Positions 7,906-15,972 of a stretch of DNA of 64,000 nt are shown piece by piece. The first letter of the stretch is position 1, and the number at the start of each line of letters is the position of its first letter. The notes below the pieces were generated by a model. That model was not told the origin of the DNA. It did not search any database and worked only from the letters and a program-made list of their open reading frames with translations. Source of the DNA: a bacterium. Its GTDB lineage: Bacteria > UBP6 > UBA1177 > JAKLFG01. The stretch covers positions 1-64,000 of the forward strand of contig JAKLIW010000007.1 in the NCBI GenBank assembly GCA_022709425.1, in the 5' to 3' direction. Made by a program: the position numbers and the translations under genes.

Positions 7906-9813
7906 ATGAAGCGCATTCCGCTTTTTATTGCGGCCTTGTTCGTCTGCGGGACACTCACAGCGGCCGCACCATTCGGCGGAACACCCTACGAACTGTTCGA
8001 TCAAAAGGCATGCGGATATCAACTCATCGGCAATTCGCTCCTCGACGATCAGGCGACCCTCTGGGGAGAGGGGGCGAACCGACAGGGCGACACTTGTATA
8101 GATAGAAGCACCGCCATCATCAAGCATCCCGCCTTACTTGACAAACCGACCGTAGTAAAAGCCTATCTGATATGGATGGGGGCGGTCGATCCCGCCAAAC
8201 TCGCCGAACCGACCGATAACATGGTCCATCTCTCCTTCTCACGCACCGACGGCTACCTCAAGGAGGCCGACATCATCGCGGGCGATACGGCACGTTATCT
8301 GGGAGACACCAGCGATCCGTTCCTTTTCGAAAGCGTGCGTTTCACCGCCGATGTGCCCGTCGACTGTTCCGAGACCGTGGCCGGGACCATGACCACCGCC
8401 GAACTCGCTTACTTCACCTACCGGGTCGACGTGACCGATTTCTTCACCGCGATAGCGGCCGACAATCAGGCATCGGCCGATCCACTCAAGGACGGCGCAC
8501 CGTTTTATGGCGACTACACCGTAAGCGGCCTTGACTGCACCGATGTCGCAGCCTACCGTTGCTCCACCCTTATGGTCTCGAATTGGACCCTTTTTATCGC
8601 CTATTTTGACAACTCGCAACCTATCAATATCGCACTTTACCCGGGCTTCGCCTTCAAACAGAACGAAACGGCCGAAGTGACCCTTTCGGATCTCGAGATA
8701 CCCAACGAACTCATGATCCGGATGACGATGCTTGCGGCCGAAGGCGATCCGGCCGTCGACCCGACGCAGGAAACGACCGAACGACTGTTCGTATGGGACG
8801 CATTGTGGCAGGAGAACAGGTCGCTCGGCGACGATTGCGATCCGAACGATACGACCAACGGTGAGATCTGGGATTCGCGCACGAATCGGATACTTTTCAC
8901 TGAACAGAACGGCGTAATGGGGTACTGCACCGATCCTGAAGAGAAATACCACTACGGACTCGACATCGACAGCTGGATCCTCGACTGGGGTCCCGATCCG
9001 AAGATCACCGAGCTCCTACCGGTCGGAACGACCGACATGAATCTCTCGTTCGATTTCTCCGCCGACGAGGTGTTGACCAACCTCTTCATCGTATCGGTCA
9101 ATGCTCCGCTATCGCAATTCGACATCCCGGGAAAAGAGGAACTACGCAACTGTCCCTGCGCCGCCGAAGAATCACAGGAGGTCTTCTGTGCGGGAGAGCC
9201 GCAGTATTTTTTGATAAGCGTCGAGAACTGGGGAAATTACTCCGCTGAATCGGTCTACCTGAAGGCGACCTACGACCCGATGGTGTTCGATTACGTTCCC
9301 GACTCCACCGAGATCGCGACCCAGTTCGACGAATCGGGGAACGGCTTGAATTGGCAAAGATTCCTCGACGGACCGCAGGGAAGTTTCCCGCTCACCGGAC
9401 CGAACCTCATTGCCAATGAACTCCACAGCCTTTTCGCGACACCCGAAAAAGCGATCTCTTATCTGATACGTTTCCAGCTCCTGCCCAAGAAAGGACTCCC
9501 CAAAAACCGCTTTGGCGAAGTTCGCGCCACCGTCAGTGACCAAACATCTTACTTTTCGGTCAACCATAACATCCCGATGCGTCTCTATCAGGGGATATGT
9601 GCAACGACCTGCACCGAAAAAGAATTGCAGACACGGTGCGGTGGTGTTTCCGCCACACAAACACAGATATACAATCCCGGGGAGACCTCTACCGACGACG
9701 ATATCGTCGACACCGATGAAACAACGGACGTTCTTCCCGACGATATCATCGATCCACGGTCGACCCATCCGATGAAGGATCAGGACCCGGGCTGTTCGCT
9801 GATAATTATCTAA
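7906..9813 (+). CDS. Large secreted protein with DUF11-like domain and Cys-hydrophobic C-terminal tail
   Basis: A 635-aa secreted protein. ATG 7906 has a GGAGGGG ribosome site and starts a signal peptide ending LTAAA. The first ~400 residues form an unrecognised beta-rich domain with several Cys. Residues ~430-560 (ISVENWGNYSAESVYLKATYDP and following) resemble DUF11/CARDB-like Ig folds of surface proteins. A Cys-rich patch (CATTC...) is followed by an Asp/Thr-rich linker (DDDIVDTDETTDVLPDD) and the terminus PGCSLIII, which looks like a sorting or anchoring tail. It lies 83 nt after the propeller gene. Confidence 0.75.
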   Translation: MKRIPLFIAALFVCGTLTAAAPFGGTPYELFDQKACGYQLIGNSLLDDQATLWGEGANRQGDTCIDRSTAIIKHPALLDKPTVVKAYLIWMGAVDPAKLAEPTDNMVHLSFSRTDGYLKEADIIAGDTARYLGDTSDPFLFESVRFTADVPVDCSETVAGTMTTAELAYFTYRVDVTDFFTAIAADNQASADPLKDGAPFYGDYTVSGLDCTDVAAYRCSTLMVSNWTLFIAYFDNSQPINIALYPGFAFKQNETAEVTLSDLEIPNELMIRMTMLAAEGDPAVDPTQETTERLFVWDALWQENRSLGDDCDPNDTTNGEIWDSRTNRILFTEQNGVMGYCTDPEEKYHYGLDIDSWILDWGPDPKITELLPVGTTDMNLSFDFSADEVLTNLFIVSVNAPLSQFDIPGKEELRNCPCAAEESQEVFCAGEPQYFLISVENWGNYSAESVYLKATYDPMVFDYVPDSTEIATQFDESGNGLNWQRFLDGPQGSFPLTGPNLIANELHSLFATPEKAISYLIRFQLLPKKGLPKNRFGEVRATVSDQTSYFSVNHNIPMRLYQGICATTCTEKELQTRCGGVSATQTQIYNPGETSTDDDIVDTDETTDVLPDDIIDPRSTHPMKDQDPGCSLIII

Positions 9814-9816
9814 AAC

Positions 9817-10803
9817 TTATTCCAGTCCGACGAGCGCCTTGATGTACTGCTGGCGTTCCCAGCTCTCGGGATCGCTCTTCTTGCCCTGCGCCAGTTTGCC
9901 GCGGAAATCGTCGATGGAGGCGAACCCTTTCTTCTTCATCCAGACGTTCATCTCGGCGGTCATGGTCTTGAGATGTTCGATGCGGTTCTTGTAGAGCGCC
10001 GAACAGACCTGCACCGCGTCGGCGCCGGCCAGCAGGTATTTCACCGCATCCTCGCCCGAATAGACGCCGCCCGATCCGGCGATGGAAAGTTTCGTCCGGC
10101 CCGCAAGAAGGGCGATCCAGCGGAGCGCAAGGGTCACCTCTTCACGCGGAGTGAGCAGATAGCCCGGCTTGAGTTCCATCGTGTCGGTGTCGATATCGAC
10201 CTGATAGAAACGGTTGAAGAGCACCACACCCGCCGCACCCTTGAGTTGCAACTTCTTCACGAGCCGCGCCGTATTGGTGTAGTAAGGACCGATCTTGACC
10301 GCGACCGGGATCTTGAGATCGGCGGCGACGGCGCGCACTATCTTGAGCACCCGCTCCTCGATCTCTTCGCTCGCATCCTCGGGATCGTGGATCAGGAAAG
10401 AGATATTGAGTTCGAGCGCGTCGGCCCCCGCTTTCTGGATGCGGAGCGCGTAGTCCTTCCACCATTCGTGGGCGATGCAGTTAAGGCTCGCGATGACCGG
10501 GATCTTGACCAATTTCTTCGCGCCGCGGATGAGCCCCAGATAATCCTCGGGACCGAAGTTCATGCTCATCTGGTGGATGTATTCGGCCGCCTCGGTGTGG
10601 TAGGCCGCCGCGAGCCCGTCGTCGGCCGCCCGTATCTTCTCTTCGTATATCTGCTCTTCGAAAAGCGATTTGAGCACCACCGCGCCGGCGCCCGCCTCTT
10701 CACAGCGCTGTATCTTCTCGACCGAATTAGTGAGACTCGAACTGCTCACGATGAAGGGATTCTTGAGCGTCATTCCCAGATACTTCGTCGTCAGATCGGC
10801 CAT
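9817..10803 (-). CDS. Dihydroorotate dehydrogenase-like FMN barrel protein, catalytic Cys missing
   Basis: A 328-aa TIM-barrel protein of the DHODH (COG0167) family, with conserved Lys45 (VLKSLF), the FMN loop GSGGVYSGEDAVKYLLAGADAVQ and the motif ELNISF (131-136). Class 1 DHODH has a catalytic Cys in ELNxSCPN. Here that position is Phe136 and the PN is absent, so dihydroorotate oxidation is doubtful. Orphan DHODH-like proteins of this kind are known but poorly defined. ATG 10803 has GGAGG at 6-nt spacing, so the longer upstream start is unlikely. No pyrimidine-synthesis genes are nearby. Confidence 0.82.
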   Translation of the reverse strand: MADLTTKYLGMTLKNPFIVSSSSLTNSVEKIQRCEEAGAGAVVLKSLFEEQIYEEKIRAADDGLAAAYHTEAAEYIHQMSMNFGPEDYLGLIRGAKKLVKIPVIASLNCIAHEWWKDYALRIQKAGADALELNISFLIHDPEDASEEIEERVLKIVRAVAADLKIPVAVKIGPYYTNTARLVKKLQLKGAAGVVLFNRFYQVDIDTDTMELKPGYLLTPREEVTLALRWIALLAGRTKLSIAGSGGVYSGEDAVKYLLAGADAVQVCSALYKNRIEHLKTMTAEMNVWMKKKGFASIDDFRGKLAQGKKSDPESWERQQYIKALVGLE

Positions 10804-10938
10804 CGGATCCTCCATAGATATTTTCACAAACACACAGAACAGGGATATCATAGCCGGTCAAAAATGAATTGCAAGTCGGCGCGAGTTGCGGTATGGTCGC
10901 CTGTCCGGTCGCTTTTTCGGCCGGGCACGGAGGTTCCC

Positions 10939-11946
10939 TTGTCGCTCCTCATCGAAGGACTGCTCCTCGGGCTGTCGCTCGGGGTCACCTGTATCGCCAC
11001 CTGCGCCCCGGTCTATGCCCCTATCCTTATGCAGACCGAGCGCGGCGCGCTGGGAGCGCTGTGGGCGGTAGTGCTCATGAGTCTCGGCCGGTTCCTCAGT
11101 TACGCCGCGGTCGGTGTGGCCGCCGGTGCGATCGGGGCCGTTGCCGCCGGGACGCTCCCCATCGCCGATATCGCCGCCGTTTCGTATATCTTCATCGCTT
11201 TTTTCCTTATCTATACGGCGCTCGTCCGGGGACGCGCCGAGAAACACGGCGGCTGTCCGACGGGGCTTCTCGCCAAATTCGCCGGGAATCCGTTCCTTGC
11301 GGGGCTGGTCACCGGTTTTTCGGTCTGCCCTCCCTTCATCGGGGCCATAACGCGCGGCTTCGATTCGGGCGGCGCGATCGGCGGGATGCTGCTCTTCACC
11401 GGCTTTTTCGTCGGCACCACCCTCTACTTCATCCCGATGGCGGTCCTGCCGCTCTTCGCCCGCCGGCGGCTCATCCGGATCGCCGGGATACTGTTCTCGC
11501 TGATCGCAGCGCTTTGGTTCATCCTACTCGGACTCGACCATTTCTTCGATCTGCGGCTCAAGGCGGAGATGTACTTCGAGCAGGCCTATCTCGTCGATTA
11601 CGCGCAGGCCGAACTGGTGCTCCTTGACGCCTCCGGCGACCCCGCCGTGACCGAACGGACGGCGAAACTCTTCCCGAACGCGCAACGGATCGCGGCAGCG
11701 CCCGACCGCTACACCGATGCGCTCGCGACGCTCGCCCCGGCTACCAATGTACTCCTCCTCGTCACGACAGTACCCGCCGAGCCGGTCCGCACCCTTGCCA
11801 TCGAAAAGAAACTCAACGTCGTCTGGACCTTCGCTCCGCGGACCGATACCGATGCGCTTGCACTGAAAGACTTCCTTTCTTCCTATATCATCAAGGCGCG
11901 CAAAAGCAGGGGATTCCTCTTCCGACTGCCGCTCGACGCTCCCTAG
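10939..11946 (+). CDS. CcdA/DsbD-like transmembrane protein (SafE family-like) with C-terminal extension
   Basis: A 335-aa membrane protein with about six helices. Two Cys-Pro-type motifs lie in membrane segments (Cys18-x3-Cys22-Ala-Pro and Cys130-Pro-Pro), as in CcdA/DsbD thiol-electron transporters and the SafE group. An added Cys106 lies in a loop. After the last helix a ~115-residue soluble region with an alternating alpha/beta pattern follows, which is unusual for the family. TTG 10939 is preferred because CGGAGG precedes it by 5 nt, and the upstream ATG 10864 has no ribosome site. The likely role is moving reducing equivalents across the inner membrane. The substrate is unknown. Confidence 0.75.
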   Translation: MSLLIEGLLLGLSLGVTCIATCAPVYAPILMQTERGALGALWAVVLMSLGRFLSYAAVGVAAGAIGAVAAGTLPIADIAAVSYIFIAFFLIYTALVRGRAEKHGGCPTGLLAKFAGNPFLAGLVTGFSVCPPFIGAITRGFDSGGAIGGMLLFTGFFVGTTLYFIPMAVLPLFARRRLIRIAGILFSLIAALWFILLGLDHFFDLRLKAEMYFEQAYLVDYAQAELVLLDASGDPAVTERTAKLFPNAQRIAAAPDRYTDALATLAPATNVLLLVTTVPAEPVRTLAIEKKLNVVWTFAPRTDTDALALKDFLSSYIIKARKSRGFLFRLPLDAP

Positions 11947-11980
11947 TCGTGCGATTCCGCACGGCCAATTTTCTTGATTT
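11946..11980 (+). terminator. Rho-independent terminator after the CcdA-like gene
   Basis: GTCGTGCG and CGCACGGC form an 8-bp stem (one G-T pair) with the tetraloop ATTC at 11946-11965. A short T-rich run (AATTTTCTT) follows. The stem begins at the last base of the stop codon. Confidence 0.6.
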
Positions 11981-12002
11981 ATTCGGCTTTTTGATTTATT
12001 CG
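11974..12002. repeat. Direct repeat of TTGATTTATTCG, 17-bp period
   Basis: Identical 12-mers lie at 11974-11985 and 11991-12002, just upstream of the barrel gene at 12047. TTGATT of the first copy is 17 nt from TATTCG of the second, so the pair may itself form a -35/-10 promoter. Confidence 0.5.
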
Positions 12003-12046
12003 AGAAAAGGGCAGTGTCTTTGTTTTACCGTTGCGGGGAGGTTCCT

Positions 12047-13312
12047 ATGAGAAAGTTTTGGTTAGTGTTGATGCTTCTGGTATCCTCGACGCTTTTCGGC
12101 GAGATAAATCAGCCGGCGTATGAGGTAGGCTACAAGACCTACACCGTCTTCGGCAATACGCCGGTGCTTTCCCAGTGGGTCGATTATGAAAATGCGCTGT
12201 GGTTGCCGTCGGTCCTGCCCGAATTGGAGAAGGGGTGGGTCTACATCGACAACAACGGTCAGTTGGGCGGCGTCATTTTCCCGTTGCTTGAACGCTCGTT
12301 ATTCATGCATGTCTTCATCGAGTACGATCCGAACGAGGCGACCTACACCCGCAACAGTCCGCGCCAACTGGTCAATGCGATGCGCGGGACCACCTTCGAC
12401 ACCATCGGCAACGATGACTATATCGCGCCGCTTTCCAATATCTTCGGTTTCGGCTTCGCAGGCAACGCCGATGTATTCACGTGGGGCGTCAACCTGAAGC
12501 TCTACGCCGATCAGTACTCCCGGGAGAGCAAGACCGGTGCGACCGAAACGAAGCTTTCCAATTCTACCTTCCGACTTGAACTTACCCCTTCGATCTCCAT
12601 GAAGCAGGAGGCGTGGCGGATGGATTTCGGACTCAATCTCCTTTACCAGTGGATATCGAACGAGACCACCACCCCCGGCTTCACCTATCCGTACGACTAC
12701 TCCGGCAATGGAGAGTTCGCACTCTACGGTCGGGCGATGTTCGATGTTTCGGAGTATACTACTTTGATGGGTGCCCTTTCTTTCGGCTATGCGGGCGCTT
12801 CCGATAAGATGGACGACAATCGCGTATCGATCGATTACACCTATCTCGCCGCCAAAATGGGCGTCATGGTAAAACCGGTCGATCGGTTAACGCTCGGCAG
12901 CAACTTCCTGTTCTATCACTGCTGGGGCGGCAGCGAACACATAGTAAGTGTCGGAACCACGAAAACCACGGATGAGAATTCCGGCAACGTGATCCTGTTC
13001 AATTTCACCCAGACCGCCGATTTCCGGGTCGCCGACTGGTTCACCCTTAAAGCGGGGATCGGCAAGAATATCGTCATCAACGTCGACCAGACCAAGACCA
13101 TCGTCACCGCCACCCCCACAACGATCAACGACAGTTACGACAACAACTTCGATATCGGCAAGTTCATCGGCTTCGGGATAGACTACAAGGAGTTCAACCT
13201 GACCGCGCTCATGAACTTCGACATCCTCACCGAAGGGCCCGACTTCATCAGCGGCCGCGGCCCGTGGGTCAATCCCATGGCCTTCATGGCCACCATCCAC
13301 TACCGCTGGTGA
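12047..13312 (+). CDS. Outer-membrane beta-barrel protein
   Basis: A 421-aa protein with a signal peptide (MRKFWLVLMLLVSSTLFG) and a mature region of alternating amphipathic strands rich in Tyr, Asn and Gly, with Asp-rich loops. It ends MATIHYRW, a C-terminal aromatic beta-signal. Only porin-like architecture can be claimed. ATG 12047 has a GGGGAGG site 6 nt upstream; the in-frame start at 12014 would spoil the signal peptide. It appears monocistronic and converges on the FAD-oxidoreductase gene 4 nt beyond its stop. Confidence 0.78.
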   Translation: MRKFWLVLMLLVSSTLFGEINQPAYEVGYKTYTVFGNTPVLSQWVDYENALWLPSVLPELEKGWVYIDNNGQLGGVIFPLLERSLFMHVFIEYDPNEATYTRNSPRQLVNAMRGTTFDTIGNDDYIAPLSNIFGFGFAGNADVFTWGVNLKLYADQYSRESKTGATETKLSNSTFRLELTPSISMKQEAWRMDFGLNLLYQWISNETTTPGFTYPYDYSGNGEFALYGRAMFDVSEYTTLMGALSFGYAGASDKMDDNRVSIDYTYLAAKMGVMVKPVDRLTLGSNFLFYHCWGGSEHIVSVGTTKTTDENSGNVILFNFTQTADFRVADWFTLKAGIGKNIVINVDQTKTIVTATPTTINDSYDNNFDIGKFIGFGIDYKEFNLTALMNFDILTEGPDFISGRGPWVNPMAFMATIHYRW

Positions 13313-13316
13313 TCGT

Positions 13317-14627
13317 CTAAATAACTTTCCCCGGATTCATCAGGTCATACGGATCGAAGAGTTTCTTGATGCCGCGCATCAGTTCGCGCGTCGGCTCGTC
13401 GATGAACAGCCCGAGCGCCTCGCGCCGTTCGCGGCCGATGCCGTGTTCGCCCGATATGATGCCGCCGAGCTGACGGGTCTGCACGATGATCTCGCGCTGG
13501 ATGAGTTTCGCCTCGACCGCAAGATCGTCGCCGCACATGAGATTGACATGGAGATTGCCGTCGCCGAGATGGCCGAAGACGAACAATTCCATCCCGGCGG
13601 GCAACCGCTTGCGCAGGAGGTCGGCCCACTGGAGGAACTCCGGTATCCGCGAAAAGGGCAGTACGATATCCTGCGCCGTCTTCCGTTCGCCCAGTTGGTA
13701 CGACAACGGCGAAAGAAGTTCGCGCACCGCCCAGATCTCTTTCTTGTCGCGGCCGATACGGAAAAAACGACCGTCGGCGGTCAACCGGCCGGAGAAACGG
13801 CGTTCCTGTTCAGCCAGTTCCGCCTCCGTGAAGGCCTCAAGCCGGATGAGCAGGTAGCTCTGCCGCGAACCGGTGACCAGTTCGCCGGCGCGCACATCGA
13901 GGTATTCCATGGCCGCCGGGGCAAGCGCCCGGATCGCGGCGAGATCGTCATAGGTCGGCGCGACCACCTCGATGAAGCTCGAAAAACGGGGATAGGGCGC
14001 CAACTTAAGCCATGCTCGGGTAACGATGCCGAGCGTCCCTTCGCTACCGCAGACCATGCCGGGGAGGAAGTAGCCGGTCGAGAATTTATGGACCGCCGCC
14101 CCCAGTTCGCGCACCGTACCGGTCCCGTCAATGAGGCGAACCTTGCGCAGATGGTCACGGGTCGTGCCGTACTTGAGCGATGCGGGGCCACCGGCGTTGG
14201 TGGCAATGTTGCCGCCGATGGTCGCATATTCGTGGCTCGCCGGGTCGGGCGGATAGAGAAGTCCCTGTTTCTCCGCTTCACGCTTGAGATCGCCGGTCAG
14301 TACCCCCGGTTCCACCTCGGCGATGAGATCGCCCGCGTCGATGCGACAGCCGGTCAGCCGTCCGGTGAAGATGAGCGCCGACCCTTCAGGCAGTGCGCCG
14401 CCGGTGGTACCGGTGCCGCTGCCGCGCGGCGTCATCGGGATACGATGCGTTACAAGGATACGGACCGCCGCGATGAGTTCCTCTTCGGTCGCCGGGATGA
14501 CGACGAAAAGGCTCTCCGGGGAACGAAAGGTGGCATCGGCGCCGTAGACGAAAGCGGCCGGGACGTCGCCGGGTATCGTTTCTATGCGGGCCTGTTCAAG
14601 TTCTGTGCGTGCCGCACGGGCGTTCAC
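13317..14627 (-). CDS. GlcD-like FAD-binding oxidoreductase (2-hydroxyacid dehydrogenase family)
   Basis: A 436-aa flavoprotein of the VAO/GlcD type. The PCMH FAD fold shows the pyrophosphate loop TPRGSGTGTTGGALPEG, the IGGNIATNAGGPASLKYG segment and GSEGTLGIVT. The C-terminal cap has HLGDGNLHVN and GEHGIGRERREALG, the metal/substrate His motifs of glycolate and D-lactate dehydrogenases. The substrate cannot be decided from sequence. No GlcE/GlcF or Fe-S partner is adjacent. It overlaps lgt by 4 nt (ATGA) and is the last gene of the ileS-lspA-lgt run. Confidence 0.9.
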   Translation of the reverse strand: MNARAARTELEQARIETIPGDVPAAFVYGADATFRSPESLFVVIPATEEELIAAVRILVTHRIPMTPRGSGTGTTGGALPEGSALIFTGRLTGCRIDAGDLIAEVEPGVLTGDLKREAEKQGLLYPPDPASHEYATIGGNIATNAGGPASLKYGTTRDHLRKVRLIDGTGTVRELGAAVHKFSTGYFLPGMVCGSEGTLGIVTRAWLKLAPYPRFSSFIEVVAPTYDDLAAIRALAPAAMEYLDVRAGELVTGSRQSYLLIRLEAFTEAELAEQERRFSGRLTADGRFFRIGRDKKEIWAVRELLSPLSYQLGERKTAQDIVLPFSRIPEFLQWADLLRKRLPAGMELFVFGHLGDGNLHVNLMCGDDLAVEAKLIQREIIVQTRQLGGIISGEHGIGRERREALGLFIDEPTRELMRGIKKLFDPYDLMNPGKVI

Positions 14628-15466
14628 CGCGGTCCCTCCGATGGTGTGGTCACGGCCGGTTTCTTTTCCTCTTCAGCCGGTAGATACCACAGGAGCGCGC
14701 CGAGTACGACGGTGAATAGGGCGATGATCTGCGAGGTCGAAAGCAGTCCGCCGAAGAAAAGCCCCCGGTCGTCGTCGCGGAATATCTCGACGATAAAGCG
14801 GACCACCGCGTAGCCGATGAGCCATCCACCGAACATCACGCCCGGCTTGGTGACGCGGCGGCGTATGAAGAACAGGAAAAGAAACAGCAAAAAGCCGAAG
14901 AATGCCTCAATGAGTTGTGTCTGGATGACCGGATAGGGCACATCGTTCAGGCTCCCGATCATCGTGTCGGTGAACTGTTTCTTGGCCGACAGTCCGTTCT
15001 TTATGAACTCGGCGCCCAGCGGCCCGGCCGATATCTTACCGAAACAGCAGCCGTTGAGGTAACAGCCGATGCGCCCGAGGACCAGCCCCAGTGCGCAGGG
15101 CAAGGTGAACAGGTCGAGGTAGCGGACCACCGGACGACCGGCGGCCACCAGATAAAAGACGATGGCGGCCGATCCGAGAACGATCGCGCCGTAGAAAGCG
15201 AGACCACCCTTCCAGAAATAAAGCATGGCGATGGGCTTTTGCAGGTATATCTCGAAGAAACCGTCAAAAATAATATGCTGGATGCGCGCTCCGAGGTAGC
15301 CGAAGATCGCGGCGTAGACCCCGGCGTTGAACGCGATGCGCCGGTCGAGTCCCGTCCGTTTCGCCTCACGGTCAAGGATAAAGAATCCTATGACGACGCC
15401 GAGCACCGCCAACGTATAGTAGCCCGACAGTGTCAGATCGCCTATCCGCAAGAGGGTGGGTCTCAT
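14624..15466 (-). CDS. lgt: Prolipoprotein diacylglyceryl transferase
   Basis: A 280-aa inner-membrane enzyme with about seven helices that transfers diacylglycerol from phosphatidylglycerol to the lipobox Cys. The Lgt signature is GRIGCYLNGCCFG (131-143) and the upstream motif is WKGGLAFYGA. The E. coli enzyme has His (FHGG) where this has Tyr, and the Cys-rich GCxLNGCC signature replaces GNFINGE; both variants look like a subfamily form and not decay. A Lys/Glu/Pro tail follows the last helix. It overlaps lspA and glcD-like by 4 nt each, so production of the lipoprotein-processing enzymes is coupled. Confidence 0.95.
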   Translation of the reverse strand: MRPTLLRIGDLTLSGYYTLAVLGVVIGFFILDREAKRTGLDRRIAFNAGVYAAIFGYLGARIQHIIFDGFFEIYLQKPIAMLYFWKGGLAFYGAIVLGSAAIVFYLVAAGRPVVRYLDLFTLPCALGLVLGRIGCYLNGCCFGKISAGPLGAEFIKNGLSAKKQFTDTMIGSLNDVPYPVIQTQLIEAFFGFLLFLFLFFIRRRVTKPGVMFGGWLIGYAVVRFIVEIFRDDDRGLFFGGLLSTSQIIALFTVVLGALLWYLPAEEEKKPAVTTPSEGPR

Positions 15467-15972
15467 TTCTTATCGCCCTCTTTCTTCTGGAGGAAGATCG
15501 CGTCGAGCAGGACCAGCGATATGGCGATGACGATCGCGACATCGGCGATATTGAAGGTCGGGTGATGATACCAGTCGCCCAACCGCCAGTCGATGAAGTC
15601 GACGACGAATCCGCGCATGAAACGATCGATGAGGTTCCCCACCGCCCCGGCGATGACGAAGGCATAGATTATCGGATAGAGCTTATGCGGCGTCTTGACG
15701 AACATCAGCGCCAGCACCACCAGTGTCACCAGCGTCGAGAAACCGCGCAGAACCACCATTTTATACAGTTCGGAGAAGGTGCCGCCGAAACCCCAGAGCG
15801 ATCCGCGATTCTCCACATAGACGAAATCCCAGAATCCGGGAATGACCGTCAGCGCCTCCTGTCCCTGCAGGCCGAGCGCCCACTGTTTGGTGAGCTGGTC
15901 GGCGATGATGAGCGGCACCGCGATGATGAGGAGCCACCATCCCTGACGCGGTGCCAGTTCGGGCAGTTTCAT
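15463..15972 (-). CDS. lspA: Lipoprotein signal peptidase (signal peptidase II)
   Basis: A 169-aa, four-helix aspartyl protease that cleaves lipidated prolipoproteins before the modified Cys. Catalytic Asp116 (GNLIDR) and Asp144 (NIADVAI) are present, with DQLTK (25-29) and VENRGSLWGF. ATG 15972 overlaps the ileS stop by 4 nt, and a much longer upstream open frame is only a shadow of ileS. The next gene, lgt, also starts with a 4-nt overlap. It serves the many lipoproteins encoded in this window. Confidence 0.95.
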   Translation of the reverse strand: MKLPELAPRQGWWLLIIAVPLIIADQLTKQWALGLQGQEALTVIPGFWDFVYVENRGSLWGFGGTFSELYKMVVLRGFSTLVTLVVLALMFVKTPHKLYPIIYAFVIAGAVGNLIDRFMRGFVVDFIDWRLGDWYHHPTFNIADVAIVIAISLVLLDAIFLQKKEGDKK

